Of a stretch of DNA of 33,688 bases, positions 7,552-15,760 are shown piece after piece. The notes under the pieces were generated by a model. That model was not told the DNA's origin and searched no databases. It saw only the letters and a list, made by a program, of their open reading frames with translations. The translations under genes and the position numbers were made by a program. The DNA lies in assembly GCF_000239815.1 (NCBI RefSeq), contig NZ_CAFK01000342.1, positions 1 through 33,688 of the forward strand, in the 5' to 3' direction. This stretch comes from Bradyrhizobium sp. STM 3843 (GTDB lineage: Bacteria > Pseudomonadota > Alphaproteobacteria > Rhizobiales > Xanthobacteraceae). Position 1 is the stretch's first letter. Every line of letters begins with the position of its first letter.

Positions 7552-8943
7552 TCAGATGACGCCCGCCACGCGGAGCAGGACGCCGGTGATGCAAGACGCC
7601 GCGAGGACAACGAGCATCCCCGCATTGAAGCGGAAGATCGCGACCGCGGCCGCGACCGAAAGCAGGAGCGCCGGCAGGTCGATACTTGCTGGCACCGGCG
7701 CATCGAACGCGAGGCCGAAGCCCTGCACCGGAACGGTCTGCCGGAACAGCGTATGCAGCGCGAACCAGATCGACAGGTTGAGGATCACGCCGACGACCGC
7801 GGCCGTGATCGCCGATAGCGCGCCGGCGAGCGCCTTGTTGCCGCGCAGGGCTTCGATGTAGGGCGCGCCGACGAAGATCCAGAGGAAACAGGGCGTGAAG
7901 GTCACCCAGGTCGCGAGCAGGCCACCGAGCGTACCGGCAAGCATCGGTGACAGTCCGCTCGCCTGGCGGAACGCCGCCATGAAGCCCACGAACTGGACCA
8001 CCATGATCAGCGGCCCGGGCGTGGTCTCGGCCATGCCCAAGCCGTCGAGCATCTCGCGCGGCTGGACCCAGTGATAGTACTCGGCGGCCTGCTGCGCCAC
8101 ATAGGCGAGAACCGCGTAGGCGCCGCCGAATGTCACCAGCGCCATCTTGCTGAAGAAGATCGCGATCTGGCTGAACACGTCGTTGGGCCCGAGGCCGATC
8201 AGGAGCGCGAACACCGGAACCAGCCAGAGCGCGAGCCACACGAGGCCGGTGCGCAGCGCGCGCGCCGAATTCGGCCTGACGTGATCGGGCACGGCCTCGC
8301 CGAGCATGCTGTCGATCGCAGCCGAGCTCTTGCCGCCATGCTCGATCGCGGCGAATTCCGGCCGGCCGAGCCGGGCGCCGACGAAGCCGATGGCCGCAGC
8401 TCCGATGATGATCACGGGGAACGGCGCACCGAAGAAGAAGATCGCGACGAACGCCGCCGCCGCGATTCCAATCATCACCGGATTGCGCAGCGCCCGCCTG
8501 CCCACGCGCACCACCGCCTGGATGACGATGGCGAGCACGGCCGCCTTCAGGCCGAAGAACAGCGCTTCGACCAGGCCGACATTGCCATAGGCCGCGTAGA
8601 TGTAGCTCAAGCCCATGATCGCGAAGATGCCGGGCAGGATGAACAGCCCGCCCGCCACGATGCCGCCAGCGGTCCGATGCAGCAGCCAGCCAATATAGGT
8701 CGCAAGCTGCTGCGCTTCCGGGCCGGGCAGCAGCATGCAGTAGTTGAGCGCGTGCAGGAAGCGCCCCTCCGAGATCCAGTTCTTCTCCTCGACCAGGATC
8801 CGATGCATCACCGCGATCTGCCCGGCCGGCCCGCCGAAGCTGAGGATCGCGACGCGGATCCAGACCACGAGCGCCTCGGTGAAGGAGATGCCGTGGGCCT
8901 GGCCCTGCGCCGCGACCTTCTGGCTTGCCGTGACGTCGGTCAT
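7552..8943 (-). CDS. chrA: Chromate transporter ChrA, long-chain (two-domain) type
   Basis: A 463-residue inner-membrane efflux protein of the CHR superfamily, expected to expel chromate from the cytoplasm. It is the bidomain type: each half has the family's FGG motif (FGGPAGQIAVMH near residue 36; FGGAYAVLAYV in the second half) and a PGP motif (LLPGPEAQQLATYIGW; TTPGPLIMVVQFVGF). About ten or more hydrophobic segments are visible. The start is the ATG at 8943, whose first bases overlap the chrB stop (ATGA), the usual sign of translational coupling; the frame opens 18 codons earlier inside chrB. It is followed by the DUF1259 gene. Substrate is inferred from family and from the ChrB neighbour; some CHR proteins carry sulfate or have unknown substrates. 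Confidence 0.93.
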   Translation of the reverse strand: MTDVTASQKVAAQGQAHGISFTEALVVWIRVAILSFGGPAGQIAVMHRILVEEKNWISEGRFLHALNYCMLLPGPEAQQLATYIGWLLHRTAGGIVAGGLFILPGIFAIMGLSYIYAAYGNVGLVEALFFGLKAAVLAIVIQAVVRVGRRALRNPVMIGIAAAAFVAIFFFGAPFPVIIIGAAAIGFVGARLGRPEFAAIEHGGKSSAAIDSMLGEAVPDHVRPNSARALRTGLVWLALWLVPVFALLIGLGPNDVFSQIAIFFSKMALVTFGGAYAVLAYVAQQAAEYYHWVQPREMLDGLGMAETTPGPLIMVVQFVGFMAAFRQASGLSPMLAGTLGGLLATWVTFTPCFLWIFVGAPYIEALRGNKALAGALSAITAAVVGVILNLSIWFALHTLFRQTVPVQGFGLAFDAPVPASIDLPALLLSVAAAVAIFRFNAGMLVVLAASCITGVLLRVAGVI

Positions 8944-9764
8944 GGCTTCACCTTGTTGGTCGGCCAGTTGTGCGTCTCCTTGGTCGCGTCCCTGCACCAG
9001 CGATAGAACGCGTCATAGAGCAGCATGCCGGCGTCGAGCTGCTCTAGATCATCGTCGAACATCCGCGACAGCCCGAGCGAAGCGGCGAGCAGGCCCGGCG
9101 CTTCCGGACATAGATCGAGCCGCGCGGTGTCCGCCGCGCGCACCATGGTGGCCAGCCGATCCAGCCCTGGCGTCGTCGACAGGCCGAATTCCCGGACCAT
9201 GACATCGAAGGTGCAGGCCTCGCCGCGATGGCTCCAGAACACGTTCTCGATGTCGAACGCGGTCGCGCCGAAGCGCTCGGCCACGGCTTCGACCTCGGAC
9301 GACGTCACGAACAGGAACACCGCGGCGGGATCGACGAACCGCCGGATCAGCCAGGGGCATGCGATGCGATCGATCTTCGGTCGCGCGCGCGTGACCCAGA
9401 CGGTGCGGCCGCGTCCGTCGCGTTTGGGAATTTTGTCGACCGGGACGGTCGGATATTCGGCTTGGACCCAGCCGAGGTGGCCGCCTTCGAGGCTCTCAGC
9501 AGGGACGCCCTGACAGCGGAGCCATGCGGCCGTGCCCTCGGCGAGTTTTTCGCCCTTCTGGCAGATGACGACGACGGACTGGCCCGTGAGGCTTTTGCCC
9601 CACTCCTGCACGTCGAGGTGCGAGCGCCGGCTCGCACCCGGAATCAGCCGCGGATGCGCGGCGAAATCCTCGTCGGTGCGAACATCGACGAGCGTCGGCA
9701 CATTGGAGGTGCCAATGAGCCGGGACAGTTTTTCTGAGGAAATCGAGGTGTAGGATGTAGACAT
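8940..9764 (-). CDS. chrB: ChrB-type chromate resistance protein with N-terminal rhodanese domain
   Basis: A 274-residue cytoplasmic protein. Residues about 5-105 form a rhodanese (sulfurtransferase-like) domain with DVRTDEDF and an active-site loop starting at Cys68 (CQKGEKLAEG). Residues about 112-270 match the ChrB C-terminal domain, opening with VWVTRARPKIDRIACPWLIRRFVDP. ChrB proteins activate or tune chromate efflux operons and are needed for full resistance; the rhodanese version is a recurrent variant and may act as a sulfurtransferase. The start at 9764 is chosen because the domain begins there and AAGGG lies about 8 bases upstream; the longer frame covers the promoter. First gene of the chrB-chrA-DUF1259 operon. 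Confidence 0.88.
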   Translation of the reverse strand: MSTSYTSISSEKLSRLIGTSNVPTLVDVRTDEDFAAHPRLIPGASRRSHLDVQEWGKSLTGQSVVVICQKGEKLAEGTAAWLRCQGVPAESLEGGHLGWVQAEYPTVPVDKIPKRDGRGRTVWVTRARPKIDRIACPWLIRRFVDPAAVFLFVTSSEVEAVAERFGATAFDIENVFWSHRGEACTFDVMVREFGLSTTPGLDRLATMVRAADTARLDLCPEAPGLLAASLGLSRMFDDDLEQLDAGMLLYDAFYRWCRDATKETHNWPTNKVKP

Positions 9765-9842
9765 GCTGCGCCCTTTCGAAGAATCAGGACGCGATACTTG
9801 GGCATGTCGCCTCGCGGGGAGATCGCAATCCCCGTATGCGCG

Positions 9843-9871
9843 ATCAAACCGCTTTCGACCCTCACTGTCAA
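9843..9871 (-). promoter_or_regulatory. Candidate sigma-70-type promoter of the chr operon
   Basis: On the minus strand TTGACA (9866-9871) is followed after exactly 17 bases by TTTGAT (9843-9848, four of six -10 consensus bases). It lies about 79 bases before the chrB ATG, leaving a leader long enough for regulation. The region is shared with the divergent ATPase gene. Confidence 0.5.
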
Positions 9872-10048
9872 TCCGGTCGGCGATCATGACGGTTTGTTGA
9901 GAAAATCCGGTTCCGTGCGAGCCCCTGATCGACGGATGCATCCACACTGCATGTGGAACATGGGACAATGATCCATCGCCGCTCGACGCGGCGCGCCGGG
10001 CTTGATAACCGCCTCTCTCCGGAACGCTGGTTCTTTGAGTCGGGGCAC

Positions 10049-11560
10049 ATGACGGTAGCGATCGAGATGGGGCAGACGATGGCAGGCGCGCCTGCGTCAG
10101 TCGACCTCGAGGAGCTGCTGGCAACGCGCCTGCTGGTGCAGGGCAATTCGGGCTCCGGCAAATCGCACCTGCTGCGGCGGCTTCTGGAGCAGAGCGCGCC
10201 CTGGGTGCAGCAGACGATCATCGATCCGGAGGGCGACTTCGTCACGCTCGCCGAGCGGTTCGGCCATCTCGTGATCGATGCCGAGGAGCATACCGAGCGC
10301 GGGCTCGAGGTCGCCGGCGCGCGCGCGCGCATCCATCGTGTCTCCACCGTGCTCAATCTCGAGGGGCTCGATGCCGAGAACCAGATGCGGCGTGCCGCCG
10401 CGTTCCTGAACGGGCTGTTCGACGTCGCGCGCGACCATTGGTACCCGATGCTGGTGGTGGTGGATGAGGCGCAGCTGTTCGCGCCGGCGGTCGCCGGCGA
10501 AGTCTCAGACGAGGCGCGCAAAGCATCGCTGTCGGCGATGACCAACCTGATGTGCCGCGGCCGCAAGCGCGGGCTGGCCGGCGTGATCGCCACGCAACGT
10601 TTGGCGAAGCTCGCCAAGAACGTCGCGGCAGAAGCCTCCAATTTCCTGATGGGCCGCACCTTCCTCGACATCGATATGGCGCGCGCCGCCGATCTCTTGG
10701 GGATGGAGCGGCGGCAGGCCGAGGCCTTTCGCGACCTCGAGCGCGGCCACTTCATGGCGCTCGGCCCTGCCCTCTCCCGCCGGCCGCTGGGCCTGCGCAT
10801 CGGCGTGACCGAAACCAGGCCGCGCAATGCGACGCCGCGCCTGTTGCCGCTGCCGGAAGCGACGCTGGAAGACGCGCGCGCCGTCATTCTGGCGGCGCCC
10901 CCGCCCGAGACCAACCGGCCGCAGCGCCGGACGCCGGCGCCTGATCTGCTCGAGCAGCTGATGGCGGCGAAATCGGCCGCGCTGGAAGCTGCGCCAGAAC
11001 CGGTCGAACAGCCTGTCAGCGCCGAGGAGCTTGCCGAGCGGCGCGCGCGTGTCGACCGCGTCCTGGTCGCCTTGCTCGCCGAGCCCGACGCCGGCTTCCG
11101 CGCGGTCGGCGTGCTCTATCAGGAGTTCGTGGTCCGCTGCCGCATCGAGGGCCTCGGCACCGATGTCCCGGAGCTGAGCGACTTCCGCCGCATGCTGGCG
11201 CGGGCCCGCGCCGGCCTCGGCGCCGACCTGGGGGAAGATGATGCGTGGCAGGACGTGTCGCTGCGCGCGTCGCTGCTGCCGGAGGATATGCAGGGCGTGT
11301 TCATGATGGTCGCGCGCGCTGCCAAGGAAGGCTGGCCGTGCCCGAGCGACGCCGCGATTGCGCGGGCTTATGGCTCGCACTCGCTGCGCCGTGCCCAGCG
11401 CCTGCTGACCTACATGGAAGACCAGGGCCTGATCGTCTGCCAGCTTGACGGCGCCGGCCGGCGGATCGTGACCTTGGTCGAACTCGCCTGGGCCACCGCT
11501 CCGGGTGACCCGAATGCGGACGAGGTGGCCGCGGAGCAAGGCTGCAGCCCGGCGCCTTGA
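10049..11560 (+). CDS. HerA-like / DUF87 P-loop ATPase
   Basis: A 503-residue ATPase of the HerA/FtsK superfamily. Walker A is GNSGSGKS at residues 32-39; Walker B is LVVVDEAQLF with Asp139-Glu140; a later ATQRLAKLAKNVAAEASNFLMGRTF segment carries the conserved Gln/Arg of HerA-type sensors. After the ATPase core (to about residue 285) there is a Pro/Ala/Glu-rich linker and a C-terminal region (about 330-490) I do not recognise, possibly winged-helix in its last 90 residues. HerA pairs with the nuclease NurA in archaea; no nuclease is adjacent here, so its partner and job are unknown. The ATG at 10049 is chosen since the preceding 32 codons lie in the divergent promoter region; GTC-GGGG gives only a weak ribosome binding site. 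It is divergent from chrB. Confidence 0.8.
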   Translation: MTVAIEMGQTMAGAPASVDLEELLATRLLVQGNSGSGKSHLLRRLLEQSAPWVQQTIIDPEGDFVTLAERFGHLVIDAEEHTERGLEVAGARARIHRVSTVLNLEGLDAENQMRRAAAFLNGLFDVARDHWYPMLVVVDEAQLFAPAVAGEVSDEARKASLSAMTNLMCRGRKRGLAGVIATQRLAKLAKNVAAEASNFLMGRTFLDIDMARAADLLGMERRQAEAFRDLERGHFMALGPALSRRPLGLRIGVTETRPRNATPRLLPLPEATLEDARAVILAAPPPETNRPQRRTPAPDLLEQLMAAKSAALEAAPEPVEQPVSAEELAERRARVDRVLVALLAEPDAGFRAVGVLYQEFVVRCRIEGLGTDVPELSDFRRMLARARAGLGADLGEDDAWQDVSLRASLLPEDMQGVFMMVARAAKEGWPCPSDAAIARAYGSHSLRRAQRLLTYMEDQGLIVCQLDGAGRRIVTLVELAWATAPGDPNADEVAAEQGCSPAP

Positions 11561-11680
11561 GATGCCCTGCGCGTGAGCGGAGCTGGAGACGACTGCGCTT
11601 GCGCCGATGCCGAAAACCTGAATGATCGGCCTCGTGGCATCGCGCCCTTTGGTTGCCTGCCTCTTGGAGATCGTCGCGAT

Positions 11681-13273
11681 ATGCCGATACCCATGCCACA
11701 AGGCGCGGACCTGTCATGGACGCCGCAGTTGCTCTGGCTGAATACCGTGTCCGGTGCGATCATCGCGGTCGCCTTCTTCTCCATTGCGTTCGTGATCGGC
11801 TCGTTTGTGTGGCGGCGCCAGCGCGACGTCATGTTTCGCGGCGTGATCGGCGGCTTTGCGGCCTTTTCCGCGGCCAGCGGCGTGGCCCGCCTGCTGGCGA
11901 TCCTCGATCTCTGGGTGCCGACGCCGATCATCGCTAGCGCTTTCGACACATGTCTGGCGCTGATGTCGATCGCGGTCACCATCGCCATGTTCAAGATGCT
12001 GCCCCGCCTTCTCGTGCTGCCCACGCGCATCCAGCTGCAGAAGGCCTATGACCGGCTGGAAGAGGAAATCAAACAGCGCCGCGAGGCCGAGGCCATGGTC
12101 GCGCGCTTCCAGGAGATCGAAGCCAATGAGGCCAGGCTCCGCCAGGCCCAGAAGATGGAGGCCATCGGTCAGCTCACGGGCGGCGTTGCGCACGATTTCA
12201 ACAACATCCTCACGGTGATCACAGGCACCATCGAAATCCTCGCGGAGGCCGTCAAGGACCAGCCGCAACTCGTCCAGGTGACGAAGATGATCAGCGCGGC
12301 GGCGACCCGCGGCGCCGACCTGACCCAGCATCTGCTGGCGTTCGCCCGGCGCCAGCCGCTGCAGCCGCGCGCCACGGACGTCAACAAGCTGGTGATCGAG
12401 GCGGCGCGACTGCTGCGGCCGACCCTGGGCGAACAGATCGAGATCGAGTCGATGCTCGCACCCGACATTGCGCCGGCCCTGGTCGATGCCAGCCAGCTCT
12501 CGACGGCGATCCTGAACCTCGCGCTGAATGCACGCGACGCGATGCCTCACGGCGGCAAGCTGACGCTGGAGACCAAACCCGCCACGCTCGACGCGGACTA
12601 TGCCCGCCTGAACAACGACGTCATGCCGGGCAACTACATCATGATCGCGGTGAGCGACAGCGGAGAAGGCATCCCCAGCCATATGCTCGACAAGGTGTTC
12701 GAGCCGTTCTTCACCACCAAGGAGATTGGACGGGGGTCAGGCCTTGGACTCAGCATGGTCTACGGCTTCGCCAAGCAATCGAACGGGCACGTCAAGATCT
12801 ACAGCGAAGAGGGCCACGGCACCACGATCAGGCTCTATCTGCCCCTGGCCTCCGGGCCGGCGGAAGCGACGGTCGACGAGGTGCGGAAAACAGAGGTCGA
12901 ACGCGGCAATGAATCGATCCTGATCGTGGAGGACGACGCGCTGGTGCGCGAATATGTGGTGGCGCAAGTCGGCCGTCTCGGCTATCGAACGCTTGCCGCC
13001 CGCAATGCCGGCGAGGCGCTTTCGATCATCGGCAGCCCCGAACGCATCGACCTCCTGTTCACCGATGTGATCATGCCCGGCGGCATGAACGGCCGGCAGC
13101 TCGCCACCGAGGCGTTGAAGCGGCGTCCGGAGCTCAAGGTCCTGTACACGTCAGGTTACACAGAGAACGCGATCGTGCACCATGGCCGGCTTGATGCCGG
13201 CGTTCTGCTGCTGGCCAAACCGTATCTGACGTCCGATCTCGCCAGGATGATTCGGATCGCCCTGGCGTCGTGA
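11681..13273 (+). CDS. Hybrid histidine kinase with ethylene-receptor-like membrane domain
   Basis: A 530-residue inner-membrane hybrid sensor kinase. Residues about 18-115 form three membrane helices aligning by eye with the ethylene-binding domain of plant ETR1: SGAIIAVAFFSI, FAAFSAASGVARLL, then a third helix ending MLPRLLVLPTR (ETR1 has IIPDLLSVKTR). The ETR1 Asp25, Cys65 and His69 correspond to Gly25, Ser66 and Arg70 here, so copper/ethylene binding is not expected. A coiled coil (120-160) leads to a HisKA domain (phospho-His171 in GGVAHDFNN), an ATPase domain with N box NLALNARDAMP and G boxes DSGEGIP and GRGSGLGLS, and a receiver domain (about 412-525) with phospho-Asp462 and the conserved Lys in LAKPY. 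The start at 11681 skips a 36-codon upstream extension without domain content. No separate response regulator lies nearby. Confidence 0.87.
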   Translation: MPIPMPQGADLSWTPQLLWLNTVSGAIIAVAFFSIAFVIGSFVWRRQRDVMFRGVIGGFAAFSAASGVARLLAILDLWVPTPIIASAFDTCLALMSIAVTIAMFKMLPRLLVLPTRIQLQKAYDRLEEEIKQRREAEAMVARFQEIEANEARLRQAQKMEAIGQLTGGVAHDFNNILTVITGTIEILAEAVKDQPQLVQVTKMISAAATRGADLTQHLLAFARRQPLQPRATDVNKLVIEAARLLRPTLGEQIEIESMLAPDIAPALVDASQLSTAILNLALNARDAMPHGGKLTLETKPATLDADYARLNNDVMPGNYIMIAVSDSGEGIPSHMLDKVFEPFFTTKEIGRGSGLGLSMVYGFAKQSNGHVKIYSEEGHGTTIRLYLPLASGPAEATVDEVRKTEVERGNESILIVEDDALVREYVVAQVGRLGYRTLAARNAGEALSIIGSPERIDLLFTDVIMPGGMNGRQLATEALKRRPELKVLYTSGYTENAIVHHGRLDAGVLLLAKPYLTSDLARMIRIALAS

Positions 13274-13307
13274 TTCTTGCCGCAAGCCGGCACGGCTTCG
13301 CGCCTGA

Positions 13308-13340
13308 TCAAAGCGAAACGCCCGGGAGTGCTCCCGGGCG
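13308..13340 (-). terminator. Rho-independent terminator of the phospholipase gene
   Basis: CGCCCGGGAG (13319-13328) pairs with CTCCCGGGCG (13331-13340), in practice a 9-bp stem with a 4-base loop. On the minus strand the stem is followed by TTTCGCTTTG. It lies about 40 bases after the phospholipase stop and also separates it from the convergent kinase gene. Confidence 0.8.
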
Positions 13341-13378
13341 TCGGTGTCAGGGGACTTTGCCGGGAACAGGCTGGCCGA

Positions 13379-15505
13379 TCAGGTCGACGCGATCTTGCCC
13401 ATCGCGGGATCGCTGGTGGTGGCGCAGCCGTTCTCGACGTGACCGGCGAGCTGCCATTTGAAGCCCGGGTCGGTATCGGCGGTGACCGCCAGGTCGTACC
13501 AGCCTTGATTGTGCTGCACATGGATCATGGTCTGGAACGTCTCGCCATGGCGCAGCCGGTGCTTTTGGCTCTGTCCGGTGTAGTTGTCGACCAGCGTCAC
13601 GGTGCAGATCGCGCCCTTGTTGGTCATGACGAGCCCGAGACCGTACACGTCGTTGCCCGACCCCTCGTTGGAGAAGTCCATCGAAGAGATGTCGACATTG
13701 GCGACATTGGCCGCGATGCCGCCGCCCTTGAAGCCGCGGAAGAAGCCGTTCGGCCCATACACCGACAGATCGTACTGCCCGGCGGTGGCGGCGAGATCCC
13801 AGACGTCGTTCAGCGACTTCTCGGATTCGACCGTGTAGCTCCACGGACCCAGCATGCTGTTGCCCGAGCGGACATGGAAGCAGACCCCGGCATCGCCGGG
13901 ATTGGCGAAGCGGATCGCGAACCTCTTCTGCGCAGGATCGGCCGAGCCGTCGACGCTCAGATTGTAGGGCAGCGGACGCGCCGGGCGGACACCCTGCTCC
14001 TGCACCGGCATCGCCGGCTGGGCCGGCGGCACCGGGTGGTAGTTGTCGTAGCGGATGCCGGACGTGATATCGCTTGCGGGCGGCGCAACCGTCGGCGGCA
14101 GCGGCGCCAGGCCTTCGTTCGGCGAACGGAAGTTGAAGGCGGAGGTCAGGTCGCCGCAGACCGCGCGCCGCCAGGCCGGGACGTTCTTCTCGAACAGGCC
14201 GGGCGCGGTGCGGTGGAAACGCTTCTCGATGAAGCGGATCACCGAGGTGTGGTCGAACACTTCCGAGCAGACAAAGCCGCCGCGCGACCAGGGCGAGACC
14301 ACCAGCATCGGCACGCGGACGCCGAGGCCGTACGGACCCGCGACATGGCTGCCGTCACCGGCGAACAGATCGGTGCTGGTGTCGACGGTCGACTGGCCAT
14401 ATGCCTTCGACGGCGCCGGATAGGGACCGACCACGTGATCGAAGAAGCCGCCGCCCTCGTCGTAGTTGATCAGCAGGACGGTCTTACTCCAGAGCTCCGG
14501 ATTCGAGGTCAGGATGTCCAGCACCTTCGAAATGTACCAGGCACCGGGACCGGGCAGCCAGTTCGGATGCTCGCTGAACGCTTCCGGCGCCGCGATCCAC
14601 GACACCTGCGGCAGCGTGCCGTTCCTGACGTCATTGCGCAAAAGGTCGAACAGGTTCTCGAAGCTGCCGCCCTTGGCGATATTGGTGCCGCGCAGCGCCT
14701 TCTCATAGAGCGGGCTGCCCGGCTGCGAGTTCTGATACTGGTGGAAATAGAGCAGCGAGTTGTCGCCGAAATTGCCGATCCACGGATTCGAAGTCCAGCC
14801 CCACGAGCCGTCCGCGGTCAGCCCGGTGCCGATGTCCTGATAGATCTTCCAGGAGATGCCGGCCTTTTCCAACAGTTCAGGGAAGGTCGACCAGTCGTAG
14901 CCGGCTTCCGCATTGGTGATGACCGGGCCGCCATTCTTGCCGTCATTGCCGTCCCAGCCGGTCCACATGTAGTAGCGGTTCGGATCGGTCGGCCCCATCA
15001 CCGAGCAGAAATAGGCGTCGCAGACGGTGAAGGCGTCGGCCAGCGCATAGTGCCAGGTCAGATCCTGACGGTTCATATGGGTCATGGTCGTGGTCCCCTT
15101 GTTCGGGATCCACTGGTCATATTTGCCGTTGTTCCAGGCCTTCTGGCCGTCGTTCCAGCCATGCGCCACGTCTTCGACATAGACGTTGGCCGCGTTGTCG
15201 ACCCGGAACGGCATCACGCTGGTGTTGCCGTTCGGCTGCTGCCAGACCGGATTGCCGTTGGGCAGCTTGACCGCGCGCGGGTCATTGAAGCCCCGCACAC
15301 CGCGCATGCTGCCGAAATAATGATCGAACGCGCGATTCTCCTGCATGAGAACCACGATGTGCTTGACGTCCTCGATCGTGCCCTGACGGTTGAAGGCCGG
15401 AATCGCGTGCGCACGCTCGATGCTCTGGGTCAGCGCAGCGGTGGCAGCGGACGCGCCGAGCAGGCGCAGAAATTCGCGACGATCATGACGCATGTCATTC
15501 GACAT
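13379..15505 (-). CDS. Tat-exported phosphocholine-specific phospholipase C
   Basis: A 708-residue exported enzyme of the acid phosphatase/phospholipase C (AcpA/PlcC) superfamily, expected to cleave phosphatidylcholine into diacylglycerol and phosphocholine in the periplasm or outside the cell. The N-terminus is a Tat signal (DRREFLRLLGASAATAAL). The catalytic domain (about 45-480) begins with the family motif IVVLMQENRAFDHYFGSM, which carries the active-site Asn, and includes NYDEGGGFFDHV. The last ~200 residues match two copies of the family's C-terminal beta domain, with FAIRFANPGDAGVCFHV and a later repeat ending in HVENGC. Length fits bacterial PlcC proteins (about 690-730). GGGGAG lies 9 bases before the ATG at 15505. 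Single-gene unit with its own terminator. It could supply choline or phosphate, or remodel host lipids. Confidence 0.9.
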   Translation of the reverse strand: MSNDMRHDRREFLRLLGASAATAALTQSIERAHAIPAFNRQGTIEDVKHIVVLMQENRAFDHYFGSMRGVRGFNDPRAVKLPNGNPVWQQPNGNTSVMPFRVDNAANVYVEDVAHGWNDGQKAWNNGKYDQWIPNKGTTTMTHMNRQDLTWHYALADAFTVCDAYFCSVMGPTDPNRYYMWTGWDGNDGKNGGPVITNAEAGYDWSTFPELLEKAGISWKIYQDIGTGLTADGSWGWTSNPWIGNFGDNSLLYFHQYQNSQPGSPLYEKALRGTNIAKGGSFENLFDLLRNDVRNGTLPQVSWIAAPEAFSEHPNWLPGPGAWYISKVLDILTSNPELWSKTVLLINYDEGGGFFDHVVGPYPAPSKAYGQSTVDTSTDLFAGDGSHVAGPYGLGVRVPMLVVSPWSRGGFVCSEVFDHTSVIRFIEKRFHRTAPGLFEKNVPAWRRAVCGDLTSAFNFRSPNEGLAPLPPTVAPPASDITSGIRYDNYHPVPPAQPAMPVQEQGVRPARPLPYNLSVDGSADPAQKRFAIRFANPGDAGVCFHVRSGNSMLGPWSYTVESEKSLNDVWDLAATAGQYDLSVYGPNGFFRGFKGGGIAANVANVDISSMDFSNEGSGNDVYGLGLVMTNKGAICTVTLVDNYTGQSQKHRLRHGETFQTMIHVQHNQGWYDLAVTADTDPGFKWQLAGHVENGCATTSDPAMGKIAST

Positions 15506-15760
15506 CTATTCACTCCCCAAGTGATGCGTCGCGTCGAATAGGGGCGCGCGGTAACAGCCACGTGACCGCAGCATTAAAGATGTGTGGCTGGTTGATGTCG
15601 CAGTCTGCTCTACCGCAGCGAGAGGAGCGAGCATGGGTCAGCCGAAGATTCAGCCGAAGACGATGGAGCCGCCGGATTGCTCACGCGATCGCGTGGAGCG
15701 GTCCATGCCGAAGAACCTCCAGCACCAGCGGACCAGCCAAGTGCCGAGCAGCAGTCTCCG

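Noticed and set aside
8071..9006. Plus-strand open frame of 311 codons
   Set aside because: Antisense to chrA; Asp/His/Arg-rich, as expected from reading membrane-protein codons backwards.
10505..11701. Minus-strand open frame of 398 codons
   Set aside because: Antisense shadow of the HerA-like ATPase; Arg/Ala/His-rich, no motif, no ribosome binding site.
13277..15541. Plus-strand open frame of 754 codons
   Set aside because: It is the exact antisense of the phospholipase C gene, which has a Tat signal, family motifs and a terminator. The antisense protein is Arg/Asp/Ala-rich without any domain.
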